Of a DNA stretch of 64,000 bases, positions 26,833 to 38,756 are shown in pieces. The position numbers and the translations under genes were made by a program. Source of the stretch: Albula goreensis (lineage: Eukaryota; Chordata; Actinopteri; Albuliformes; Albulidae); the NCBI GenBank assembly GCA_022829145.1, contig CM040764.1, forward strand, positions 7,487,144 through 7,551,143. Direction: 5' to 3'. Below the pieces are notes generated by a model. The model was not told where the DNA came from. It did not search any database and saw only the letters and a program-made list of their open reading frames with translations. How positions within the stretch are numbered: the stretch's first letter is position 1; every line of letters begins with the position of its first letter.

Positions 26833-27219
26833 GTGGGTGTGCCGTTTCCAATCTTCTGCATCCTAGGCGGCACTTGTGCCTCTGATCTCAAACCAGCAGG
26901 GCAGCAACGATTACTTTCCCGCCCACCAGGAAGCAGTCTTCCTGGAGCCGTCTCCAGCAGGTGCAGAAGAGACCTATTCGCGTCTTTCCCTCGCCCCGCC
27001 CCTCGCTCTCACGGCGACCCCTTTAATCATCTCGCCCACGTGTCCATGCAAGACCTCTTCATTGACACGGTCCACGCGGGATCCTCGCGGAGCAGCAGTT
27101 TCGCACATGGATTCCACAGCGTGACCGAAACCTCCGGCAGCATTGAGTCTGTCACCGAAAACAGAATCAGTGCCTATGAAGACAGAAATACTTTACCTTT
27201 GTGTAAACACCTGCACTGA
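26833..27219 (+). other. GC-rich block with a 128-codon open frame, status unknown
   Basis: An open frame (MGVPFPIFCILGGTCASDL..) spans a block with CCCACGTG (E-box), CTCACGGCGACCCC and many CpGs. A second frame of 82 codons overlaps at 26876-27124. No domain recognised and no Kozak or splice support. GC-rich sequence lengthens chance frames, so a regulatory element or non-coding exon is at least as likely. Confidence 0.2.
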
Positions 27220-27454
27220 AGGTGGAATCTGTTCCAAAACCTGCACTAAATAATGCATGCAGTTATAGAGCCAGCAACGAGGAATCAATTAGTGTTGATA
27301 TCTGCCAGATAAACCCACGGAAGACGGAATCAATGCAAAAACCTGAACTGAAACTCATTGACAACACCTGCACCAAAACCTGTATCCGTGCCAATACCTA
27401 CCAATACTGCACTTTGTCCCCTCATTAGTCTGAGACATTCTACACAATATCCAT

Positions 27455-27580
27455 TGATACATTTGGATATTTGGGTTGAGTACGTTGCTCAAGGATACAA
27501 CAGTTGCGCCTTTCCTTAAAACTGAACCTTCAGTTTTGGGGTTTCAAGCCCAGGTATCTTACAATTACACTACACTGTTG
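27455..27580 (-). mobile_element. tRNA-derived SINE relic
   Basis: The plus strand has GTACGTTGCTCAAGGATACA, GGGGTTTCAAGCCCAGG (inverted B box) and ACAATTACACTACACTG (inverted A box). This is the minus-strand layout of the same SINE class as the copy at 50880. Heavily mutated and lacking a clear tail. Confidence 0.5.
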
Positions 27581-28257
27581 TCCTTATTGTTTTGTTTATT
27601 CCTCATAATAAGTTCAGAAACAAAATCTGCAACTTCTCCAGGGCTGGCCACCACTTTGGTCCGACAGTCCCAGAAAGTTCAATCTCATCTAGCCTTCCCA
27701 TGCCAAAGTTCAGCCTGAGTTAAAACACCTCTTATTGTGCTGCACCAAGCCTGGCTGAGTTCCTCTCTGCTCCACACTGTGTACCAAAGCACTGGACACA
27801 TAAATGCCCAAATGATGGCTCTGATTTAAAGAGGAGCAGAGAGGCACGTGTCCTCTATTGCTGCGTTTTTTGGCTTCTTCCTTTCATGGCAACGCTAGGC
27901 CTCGAAAGCACATCCTCGCGATGGTAAATTGAGAAACTCCACTGTGGAAAAGTTATCACAGGTCTATAACAGCAATCTGTGTGTACAGAAACAACAAAGT
28001 CATCGAGGTGCATCCCCACTGCCCAAGGTTATGACAAGAGAGGATAAAAGCGTGGGATAAAAGCACGGCCGCATTGCCTCGTCATCTCGATGCTACAGAG
28101 ACGCTACGGTGCGCCTCCTGTGCACTTCTGTGAGTTTCTCCCGTGGAGATTAATCACACCTGTGCCTCTTGCTGACAACGGAGTTTACGAGAGCGGATAA
28201 AAAGAGAGAGGAAAAGATTCCGAATCCCCGCGTTTCAGCTTCAAGCTTATTTATGTG

Positions 28258-28280
28258 TGTGTTTATTTATTTATTTAGTC
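28258..28280 (+). repeat. (ATTT)n microsatellite
   Basis: About five ATTT units. Confidence 0.7.
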
Positions 28281-28489
28281 ATTTACTCACTTATCTGTTT
28301 TCGCTGAGGATTTTTCCTGGGGCCTGTGATCCACTTGCAGGAGGGACTCAGGCTGTGGGCGCGTATCTGGGTCAGACCTCCGGCAGGAGCTGCGCCGCTG
28401 GTGTTCAGGGACGTTACCTCCCCTCATTCATCGCACCCTGAAGGTCCTCTGTTCACCAGCGGAGGCTGTGCAGACATGAACACATGAAC

Positions 28490-28640
28490 ACCATTGCACG
28501 CATACATACAAGTACACACATATGCATGGACGCAAATGCACATGTTTCTTCATACATACATACACATGTATGTACAAAATGAATGCACAAGAACAGAGCC
28601 CAAACACATGATGTATGTGCGTACACACACGTGTGTGAGC
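28490..28640 (+). repeat. Degenerate CATA/CACA-rich simple sequence
   Basis: Includes TACATACATACACATGTATG and the palindrome CACACACGTGTGTG. Open frames here are compositional. Confidence 0.75.
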
Positions 28641-29865
28641 AAACCACCTCTGGTACACCATGTGGGAAGGCAGAAGCCGCAGAGCTGGTCACTGACGTGT
28701 GAACATGCCCTGGAGGTACTTCCCTCAGTCACACCTGAGCATTAATCTTCCCATTACAGAATCCAGCCCCCTCCCCCACAGGATAATGCACTGATGAAGA
28801 GATACGACATAGCTGCACAGAGCACCAGACACACAGGAAAAGAATCTCAGTCAAACCAATGTGGGCAGAATCACAGCCTACAGGTTTACCTGGCACCTCA
28901 AAATAGAGGTCATGTGATCATGGCGAGACAGGTGAAACCCACACAGAGATACACTTCCTCTGACAATAAATGCACACAAATTCATCTGGCAGTCTTCAAA
29001 AAAATAAAATCACTGCTCAGACTTTTTTTTTTTTAACCACACCTGCGGACACATAAAAACAACCAATTTTATTGGGTGAAGCACACACTCCGTCCCACTG
29101 GTTGCTCTATTTGTAGCTGCCAGCCATCACCAGAGAGAAACTAAGCAACTCCCAGGTTTATATAAATATAGTCTGTACAGCATGTCAGTCTTAAATAATT
29201 GCTGTTTCCTAAAGCACCCTACTTGCCAGAGAGGCCATGCTGCAGTATGGGGTGAAGGTAGTCATTCAGAATAAGTGATACTCACTTCTTAATGATTCCA
29301 AGGTGAAGACTGCATCCATGCCACACTTATTTCGCGCCATTCCCATGCAACTGCTACAGCTCTGCTTCATGCCAATGAAGCCGTGTTGTTGTAAAGCTGT
29401 CTTAAATATCTGCTCGAGTCCTGACATTGGTTTGAAAATAGATTTGCACAAAGACAGTGAAAGAATGAGTTTGTAAGTTTCCATGACAGTGAAAATTTGA
29501 GTATTTGGCCATAAAAGTACATATTAACACATTCCTCCTAAAATTGTTTCCCATGTGCCATGAACTGAGCACTTTTATATAATACTGATGTGACGTAGCT
29601 ATCCTGTGTGCAAAGTTACAGAGAAAATGAGGGGCGCTACTTTTCCGGGTAATTCCATAAACTTCTATATCACTGCTCTGTGCCTCCATTTCATCAGTAT
29701 TTTTTCAAGCAAAAGTTTGGCTGGAGGGGTCTATAAGAACAAGAACAGGTCATTCCCAGTACACCTCTTAAAGTGTCTGTAAAAATCCCCGAAAGCCCAT
29801 CAATGTCAGCCACACAGTCTGAGTTAGAGAGAGAGAAAGAGATTTTAGAGATCATTATTATCGTT

Positions 29866-29925
29866 ATTGTTAATTTTTTATTTAACCAGATAGGTCAACT
29901 GAGAACAGAGTTCTCTTTTGTGGTG
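29866..29925. mobile_element. Short relic of a fish interspersed repeat
   Basis: TTTTATTTAACCAGATAGGT followed by CAACTGAGAACAGAGTTCTC resembles the common fish repeat TTTATTTAACCAGGTAGGCC..GAGAACAAGTTCTC. Only about 55 bp are recognisable. Confidence 0.45.
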
Positions 29926-32222
29926 ACTCCTTTGAAATTCAAAGAGAGGAGGTATTGCACAGCCAATAACATTTAAGGGATGCGCAGGCCCTGCCATTGT
30001 TTAAAAATAAGCCACTTTGCAGTTTTCTTTGGCACCATAACTTCCCTGTCAAAATTAATATTCATACATCCATACTTCCCCTCATGGTTAATTCCTTTCA
30101 GAACTTCCCATCACTGGCTATATTGTTGTACTTAGTGTTAAATCTTCAGAACAAAATTAAGAATGTAGGAAACCTTTGGTGGGAAAGAACATCCACATAA
30201 ACACATACAGTTGAGGACTGGGTAGTCAAACATGGCTGCCACAAAACTATACATAAAAAATAAGGAACAAGGTTAAGTCTAACGATCCTGACCAACTCTC
30301 TGGACCAGTTATGAGTTAATCATCAGAAGTACAGATTGTACATTTTGAAGCTTAAGTAAGGAATTTAATTGACCCTTTGTATTCTGGCCAAAAAAGAGAA
30401 AGAGAGAGAGGATGAATGAAAAAGGAGAAAGAGAAAGGAAAGAATTGTGAGAATTTGGACAAATTGATTCTTTAGGGTGAATCATTTATCAGCCTGTTCA
30501 ACATTAGGGAGTTCAGTCTCTTAAAATAAATGAAGTAAATCTGTAACAATGAAAAAGCTCTTTCTCTGGTAAAGAAATACTCTCTCTGCAATTGATCAAG
30601 AAACAGAGGGAAAGACACAGTTCACTGAAAGAATGTACAGTGTTATAATACACCTTTGCCCTGTGCAACTGATGGCATTTTAGTTAGACTGTTACACATT
30701 TAATTATTATTATGATTTTTATTATAATTATTGCTCTTGTTATGCAGTAATACATTTATAATACATGTATTAATAAATATACTCCATATGTGCATGCATA
30801 TGAATATGCAAAATTACATTTTTAGAAGTAAATATAGCATTAAATTACCCTAACTCATGCCTTCTAGGATAAGATTTAAGATTAAGACAGAGCAGATTAA
30901 GATTCCTGCATGAATACTTCATGAAGTTATGTATTAGTAATGGCAATAATTTTAATAATTTATAGCTTGAGCAGCCACCAAAGACTGCCTGGCTGACCTT
31001 CTTATCAAAAAGATGACATATTTTGGCAGCAGCTCAAACTGTATGCAGTATTTTATATAAATTATTAACAATTACATATATACCTTTGCCAATTGTGTAA
31101 ATGCAACCATGTGCATGTTTATTAATGCTGTAGCAATCTGTGAAGTAATTACTGCAGTCACAGAACCATGACCCTATGTGTGAATCAGAACGTATTGTTT
31201 CTTTCTGAAGCACTTGTGATACACACGTGATAAAATGGTGAATGCGTTTATTTATCAACAGTTAACATCATGGTGGTGAATGTAAGTCTATTCTGGAGCA
31301 TTAGATAAAAATAATGAATGTTTAGGTTGCATAAAGTTATAGGAACATAAGAACTTCTGAGAACATTCGCGAGTTTATCGCACACTAAATAATTTGCGCT
31401 TTGAGGTTTGATATATGAACTTGGCTTGTCTGTTCAGACACTTACCCTTCCACTTTGTTTCTCTGTTTTGCAACTCAAGATGGCGACTGAGGATGGAGTG
31501 GAGATGAGTGAATGCTATCAGGAATTAAATAAGAGGAGAAAAAAGAGAAGCATAAATATGACGAATGAATGAATTGAGTAAGTTATGGCAGATATAGTTT
31601 CTGGTAGCACAGTCATTTTAGTTTGGATTTTCATTGTCACTTGCAAAATGTCTCTTCCCTGTAGATTGTTTTCTGTGTATATTTTCAATAATCTTACAGC
31701 CTCCTACTCGTCTGTAGTCTGTCTGAGATTCATTTTTGTGAATAGAAACAAATATTTCAGGCTGCTACTCAGACTGGCCTCATACAGAAAAGGAGTGAAA
31801 TCGATAAAAGTCTCTTTTTTCCAGCTTATTCCTTATGTGTGATGGTTTCTGCTCCTTCTGTTATTCTACCCAAAGTGCTTTTTGTCAATGTCCTCTGTGT
31901 GACCTGAGGTGAAGTCCACTGTAGACAGTTTGTGTGATGGCTTGAGGAGAGCCGCTTCCTCCACAGAACCCAGCGTGCATAAATGGGGACATTCTCTGAC
32001 ATTAAGAGTTCCTGCCTTCAAAGAGTGAGGGGCAATGCTGCAGACTCTCCAGTGTTGTGAGAGGAGAGAATAAAGACGACTTGAAGTGCTGTGAAAGGAA
32101 GGAAGTGAAAAGATGGGGAACAATCTCCCAATGGTGATTAAAATGACCTCTCTACACCCGCGGCGTGTCTGTCGTTGTTCGTACATGTGCATGCTTTTCC
32201 CTGTGATCGTGTGTGAGCATGA

Positions 32223-32369
32223 GTGTGTGTATTTATCCCCACAGTGGTGTGTGTGTATGCATCTCCCCATAGTGGTTTGTGTGTATGAATATCTTCATAT
32301 TGGTCTGGTCTCTGTGTGTGTGAATGTCCCCATACTGGTCTGTGTGTGTCAGTGTCTCCATATTAGTTT
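32223..32369 (+). repeat. Minisatellite of about 30 bp, five units
   Basis: Units start at 32223, 32248, 32279, 32314 and 32342. Each has the form GTGTGTGTATGxAT, then a CTCCCCATA-like core, then TTGGTCTG-like, 25-35 nt long. The plus strand is open across the array (32113-32544), so the repeat shows up as a roughly 10-residue periodic peptide (VCVNVPILVC, VCMHLPIVVC). The repeat itself explains the open frame; I do not call it a gene. Confidence 0.7.
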
Positions 32370-32519
32370 GTATGCGTATGTATGTGTTCTTCTGCTGGAG
32401 ATAGTGTTGAGGGGTTACCCCACTGGGGGATTACACCATTACCTGCCCCCTGTGAAATATCAGAATATGGGGGTAAAGGGGTGCTGTCTGCAGTCACACA
32501 TCAGAGGTACACATCAATC

Positions 32520-32770
32520 TGTCCCTTCATTAAGAGCTGTCTAATTCTCTCAGCGCGGCGGCAGGCAGATGAATCCTTCATTATTGATCAAACCCAGCGT
32601 CTCCTGCTGCTGCCCCCGGCGGGCCCGCCACTCTTCCTCTCCCAGGAAGTCCCCCCCTTCACAGCCCTCGGTTCAAACGGGAAAGAGCGCCCCAGGACGG
32701 CAGCTGGCTCCCACGGTTACACTGCCGACCAAAAAAAAAGTGAAAAAGGTGCATCTGCCGCTCTGAAATC
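32520..32770. promoter_or_regulatory. Candidate regulatory block, GC-rich
   Basis: Contains CTCAGCGCGGCGGCAGGC, CTTCATTATTGATCAAACCC and CCCCGGCGGGCCCGCC. CpG-dense and repeat-free, next to AT-rich surroundings. Unproven. Confidence 0.25.
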
Positions 32771-33321
32771 TCAGGTGTAAGCAGTGAAACTGCAGCTCCC
32801 CCTCACCCCTTACTTTCACACAGTTACGTATGTTTACACCTGTACGTCTTCCCAAGAGTTCCTGTAAAGGGGTAGCTATTGTGTCTTAATTTCACACAGC
32901 AAACAGCGCTTCCTTTTTAATGAATGATGTAATGCGTGGAACACGTCAAACCTTTCAGTATCCATAATGGATGTTGAGACAGCTTGCGTCATTATTCCCA
33001 TTTGCTGAAGGCGTTTGGGACTGTGTATGTAGTGTTAATGAATGTGTTGGTTCTCATTTATACAGGTGCTAATACATGTGTCAATAACCCAAAATTGCTT
33101 TTTCAAGGCCAGTATACGCCTTTTCCTGGTCATGTTTACAGTCTATTTTTTTGCAAAATTATAAGCAAAGGACTATCTCTCTCTCTCTTCCTCATATTTT
33201 TCAATCTCAACATGTTTACTGGCAGGAAGTAAACAGATGATCAAATGGTAGTTTACATAGATTCTCAGATAAATAAATAGATGTAATAAATCTACAAAAA
33301 TGTAGGATACTAATACAAGTA

Positions 33322-33415
33322 CTATTATTTCCACGACTATTATTTCTACTACTATTACTAATAATTGCAATGATGATGATGATGGCAGTAATGATGATTT
33401 TATTCATATTGGTGA
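33322..33415 (+). repeat. Trinucleotide-rich tract (ACT/ATT then GAT)
   Basis: ACTATTATTTCTACTACTAT is followed by ATGATGATGATGATGGC. Interrupted triplet repeats. Confidence 0.75.
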
Positions 33416-33479
33416 TGAAACTGAAACACAATCTATCTACCACAAGGTGCATAGGGCAGAATTTATTGAGACATCACAT

Positions 33480-33960
33480 GACATTTGGGGGTCTCTGTCT
33501 CTCTCTGTCTCTTCCCTTCTAATGACAGATCTGAGCTCTTTGTTTTCCCTCACGAGCGACCTTGGGAGATTTCATCACATTTTGAGTTCTTTTTATCAGT
33601 GTTTTGGCCAAACAGATAAACAGGAGCCCTCGGATAGATCAGCCCCATGCACTCTCTTTATCTGAGGTGTGGAAAACAAATAAAAGCCAGCATCAGCTGT
33701 CAACACCCACACCCTTGTCCGCTATATGCGAGGACACATCAGACCGCCACCTTTGCCAGGGTTACACGCGACATCTGCGCCGATTGGATCTTTCACTGGC
33801 TGGAATGAAGTCAATTGACTATGGACAGGCTGTCTGCGAGAAATCTGTAGAGATAATTAATCATGCGGTGCTAGTTTCTGACAAGAAATTAATGAAGCTT
33901 GCATAATACCAGTTACCTCATTACATCTATAATCCATTCTAGATACCGCACATTACATGG
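33480..33960. promoter_or_regulatory. Candidate conserved non-coding element
   Basis: After a short CT run the block holds CCAAACAGATAAACAGG, GACAATTGAC-like words, GAGATAATTAATCATGCGG and AGAAATTAATGAAGCTTGC. Repeat-free with several homeodomain and forkhead-like cores. Called on motif density only. Confidence 0.3.
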
Positions 33961-34289
33961 GCGGACAGAGCAGGCTGCCACAGCGCTGGATGTAGTACAA
34001 AAAGTTTCAATGAATGCAACATTGTGATATGAGATCACAGTTATGATGTGATTTGACGATATCACGATGCCTTTCTTCTTGATGCCAAGAGTCTTACATT
34101 TTACTGAGGACAGAATTTGGTGTCACCACGCAAAAAAATATCTTTAAGTACGATTTGCATGTGAACCCCAAGAATTTTTCACTGCTCTAATTCTCCCACG
34201 GCCAAAGCCCCAACCCCCACCGGTTTTGCACAAGGGCTCGTGAAAACGCGTTTGTCTTTCCCCTGTTGTATGCTACATTCAGAGATGCT

Positions 34290-34480
34290 CTGTGGGATTT
34301 TGACACCCTGCTGATTAGAGAGAATGCGCTAGTCCCCGACTAATGAATTGTCATTACTATTAAATGATGTTTGTTAATTATGACCTACTTTTCTGCCCAG
34401 TGATTAGCTCCCCAGTTCACAATCCACCGAGATGATTATACAGCCGGTACAATTAGAGCAGTAGTTAGTTCTGTACTTGT
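34290..34480. promoter_or_regulatory. Candidate conserved non-coding element
   Basis: Dense, non-overlapping homeodomain cores: CTGATTAGAG, GACTAATGAATTGTCATTAC, TTGTTAATTATGACC (TAATTA at 34375-34380), CAGTGATTAGCTCC, GAGATGATTATACAG. One of the most enhancer-like stretches in the window; no alignment available. Confidence 0.35.
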
Positions 34481-37400
34481 TTTACTTGGGGGCACCAGAA
34501 TGGTAAGTTTCTGCATATGGCTCACTGCTGCCCCCTGATGGCAAACCAAAAACATTTTAAAAAAGCAGTTGGTTCATTTCAGGCAACCTTTGCAATTACT
34601 CAAACAGAAACACAATTTTTCTTTATCTAAAATAACTCAGCACCATGACTTTAATTTCACATGTATCTTGAAAGTTGGTGTTTATTTCGAAGCACTGTCT
34701 TGTGTCCACCCGTTGTTGCTTTAGCAATTTCCTCATTGTTAAATTGTGGACTGGAGGTGAACAAAGTTATTGTAATTATATAAACTAGCATTACTGAATT
34801 TAAACAATGCCTCAAGTGGAACTGTGGATGTTTGTTGTTCATTCAGACTGACAAATGAAAACATTCCTCCATCGCACTATTTTTCCAATTACCAAAATTA
34901 ACTTCCCACACTGTATTTCTGCAAAACATAGTTTTTACACAAATAAGGATTAACTTTGCGGAAGTACAAATGCAGTATTTACGCGTAATCAAATTAGACA
35001 AGTACAAACATAGCAGCAAGTGGTAATTAACAGTGCAAGCCTTCTAAACGGTCACGATTGAAGACGAGAGTAATAGAGTACTGTCTTGCAAGTTTAGGGT
35101 CTTTAAAGTTTGATGAAGTCCATGTTTCTCTCTTCTGCTTCAGCTCCTTGCTGCTCTTCCATTTTGCAGACAGTGAATATTGAAAGGCTTTTGGTGGCCA
35201 TGTTTTTATCCAATTATTTTCTCGCTCATGTATTTCAGTACACATGTATTTCATAACACTGTTACCAAGTTTAAGAATAATCAGCTGAAGGATGACTGAA
35301 GAATCTGCATACATATGTTATCATTTGTGGTATTGGTTGATTTGCATGGAGCACATGTAGCAGAGTTACTCTTTAAGAATATTGTCAGAGACAAGTAAAC
35401 ACTTATGAAAGACTGGTAAAAACATGCTGAGAACAAGTTTTCATGTCATATACTTGTGGTTCACCAGACGATTTCTAATGGTTTTGTATTTAAAAATGAA
35501 TGTAAATGCCAAATATTGAACTGTTTGTGGCAGCCATGTTTACGATATCCAGTCATGTTCAAACATTTACATCATAGCGCTGTGTTGAAGTGAACTAAGT
35601 TTGAGACTTGTCAGGGAATGGTATAATCTACCTGTGTACCAGTTCTCATGTCCATCAGAGTTAAGGTTCATGGCAGTAAGATTTTTTTTGTTGTTCACAA
35701 AATTCAAAATGGTGTAACTTTTTGCTTTATTGGCTGTTTTGTTCATTCTGGAAAGACCAATGTGACAGTAATTATAGTAATAAACAAAAAGCACAACAAT
35801 GAGCGTTTAGTCTCCTCCAGGGGCTTGCACCCAAATGAAGTATTTGCATTTTCCGTGTATCTCTGGAGCAGACAGTGTTGTAACCTGAAGTGGAGATACT
35901 GCACCCTCCAGTGTCTTTACAATGTTACTGCATACAATTATTTGGACTCATCTTTGGACAAACTCACAATTTCTAATGACAAGTTTTAAGTAGGTAGATT
36001 AATAAATTCACGAATAGATTAAAACACAGACTTTTTCAGATAGGATCCTATAAATAATCACATGAATAAGGGAATTATGTTATGGCTTGAGTGATATAGG
36101 GAAAAGTGCTCTTTGGAGAGCGAGGAAACATCCAAAAAAACAATTGGGAAAATGTTCTGAAAACACTGAGTCTTTATTAGTCAGCTACAGCACGGAAAAG
36201 CCAAAACAGCTAAAGGGACACCCTGCATAGAAACTGTACCCACTGTCCTAATGTTATTTAAACATGAATATGAATAGATGTGCAGAAGCATTGCACCTAC
36301 CAGATGTGCTTTTTTTTAAAAAAAAAAACAGAAGTATTATTTGTGGTTTGTTAAGATTTATATTTATTTCCTGTCTCTAACAATCAGAAAGAAGGGTGTA
36401 ATCCTACTCTGCTTGGAAAAGAGAAGAATCAGTGAAATTCACAACAGCTGCACTCAGTGACACTCATCAACAGCCAGTCTCTGAGGCAATGATCAACAGC
36501 GGATCCACACTGCCTCACGAACAACTACGGAATCAAAGCGATTTTGAACTCAATTGCTTGGAAACCTTGAGTGAAGTGAAAATAATGCAACACAAACTGA
36601 TGTGGGCTACAGGTTGGAGTGTCAATTACTGTGTTTTTAAGTTTGCTACACAAACAGGAGACTCACAAAATGCTATCCGAATGGTCAATGAAAATTATCC
36701 AATGGACACAATGAGGCTGGACATGGTGAACCAGACTCTTTTAAAGTTAGTCTTGTGAAAGCTATCGCCCAGCAACCAGAGGAGGGATGGCATGCTTAAG
36801 TAGCTGTTACCATAGGCATCATTTATGCTGAGGACGCTGGGGATATGTCTCCACCACTTTTTGTCAAGGCCCATTTCGTCCCAGTGAAGTGAACACGTCG
36901 AACCTGTCGTTGTCCCCAGCACTTTTCAGAACAAACTGACGCCCACGGCTATGACAGAGGATTTTTTAACTGAAGGCCACAGTATGTCCAGGGCTAAATG
37001 AAGACATTGATTTTAGTGTAAATTTGATTCTTGCAAATGTTCCAATCAACTTGCACACACATTCAAGTGTCCATTTTTTGTGTTTGTGTTGACATGTCCA
37101 AGTTGCTACCTACTTAACAAAAAAACAATTTGTATTTTTCTTTATAACTGTGTCAGTATTTGTTTTTGTGGTTTTGCACCTTTCTTTAGGCAATTTCTTG
37201 ACAACCAAACAAGCTGAATCATTTGGCTGTAGCAGTTTTGATTTATTACACTCAAATCTGTTCTGCATTATACACCATAAGGAAGGCAACAAGTCACAAC
37301 CTGTTGGTACAATTTTACCCCTTTGCCATACATAAACCAACTGAAAGACTTCTTACACTTTTCCATAAGAGGAAGTGCTGTGGAACTCTACAGTATCAAT

Positions 37401-37684
37401 AGTTTTCATTACCTGATAAAATCTGGGATTGAATTTGCTAAGAAGGTGAGCCAGCCCTGTGTGCTAGCTTCTGCTTTTCATACAGGTTGTTCCGGCTGCT
37501 AGTGAACAGAAGGTTTTACCTTCCAGGTGTTTTCTCTTTTTGATCAGTAGCCATCACAATTTAGTGTTAAATTTTAAAATTGAATAACAGGCTGGACATG
37601 ATGTATCATTCCCTATTCAACCCCTGTTCCCAAATCAATACCTGATATCAAATCGTTTTTTCAAGGTAACACAAGCGTGTGGTG
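34481..37684. other. Non-coding stretch downstream of scramblase copy A
   Basis: AT-rich unique sequence. A T8/A10 junction at 36310-36329. A 108-codon frame at 36432-36758 has no recognised domain. No exon called. Confidence 0.45.
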
Positions 37685-38324
37685 GCTACGTGGACCTCAA
37701 AATTCTGATTTAAACTCCGAGGGACTGTCATAGCAAAACTATCCTTAAATGATGGAGAACAGTCGAAGTTGTCTTTGTCTTGTTTAATATTGAATTATGG
37801 GAGAAGCAGTACATTCAGCATTGCATCAGCTTTCTCCAAAGAATACAGAGGACAGACAGTGCCTTTCTTACACAGTCAAAGTCTGGGCGAGGCATCGCTG
37901 GTTTAACTTTCTCTGATTGTTCTAGGGGAATCATCCGAAGATAACTTCTTCTCCTGAAAGATGTCTGCCACCTGTTGCTAGGGGTTACAGCTCCACATGG
38001 CAGATAATGACAACTGTGGATTGTGCTCTCAAGTTACAAAAGACAAAGAGCCAGGCTCCACCATTCAAGGTCGGCACATATGATAAGGGTCTGAGATGCT
38101 TCTTCCCACCAGCTTACATTCTCACAAAAAAAGTTTTACATGATTCCAGAACAGAATACTCATTATATGGAATTATAGAAAAAAACATGAACAGAATGAT
38201 AACACCAGTGTATAATAATACATGGATATTAGATAATTACTTGTAATAGGTTAATAGCACCAGCATACATTTGAATACTCAGTGGAAGGTCAGGGGTTAA
38301 TAGCAGCCTGAAGGGGTATGGTGT

Positions 38325-38351
38325 CACACACACACACACACACACACACAC
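38325..38351 (+). repeat. (CA)n microsatellite downstream of scramblase copy A
   Basis: 27-bp CA core, about 400 bp past the copy A stop codon, in the block absent from unit B. May lie in the 3' UTR. Confidence 0.9.
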
Positions 38352-38756
38352 GGATGTAGAACCTCTCACTTACTTCCTACAAGCAAAAGCCTCTTGGCAT
38401 AGTTTACACAGACATGCAGAGTCTGTGAACAATGTACACAGAACAGTGATTTATAATGTTGAATAACACATGAATATAAGTAAAATCATTATGTGTGTGA
38501 CCAAAACAAATAAGTAGTTCAGTACATGTATATGGATAATTCAGATTAATGACTTTTAGCGACAATTAATATAAATATCATATTTCATACATAAGTAATA
38601 CAAATTTCCATTACAGGACCTCTTAGAAACAGCATACGTTAATACAAATGACACAACGTGTAAGGTAAGAAATACAACTTCATGTGTTCAAATGAATTCA
38701 GTGCTTGCTGAGATACTTACAGCATTCTTGGGACTCAGGCTGTAGTTGTATCACTT

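Larger units (their letters stand above)
27600..32112. other. Non-coding stretch
   Basis: 28020-28440 is CpG-enriched without repeats. 29540-29690 resembles a repetitive fish sequence (GAGGGGCGCTAC..TAAACTTCTATATCACTGCTC on one strand) but could not be named. The rest is AT-rich. No exon recognised. Confidence 0.4.

Noticed and set aside
32113-32544. 143-codon frame as a gene
   Set aside because: Kept open by the 30-bp minisatellite; the flanks have no coding character.
36432-36758. 108-codon plus-strand frame
   Set aside because: No recognised domain, no splice context, no CpG or promoter signal; the length is compatible with chance.
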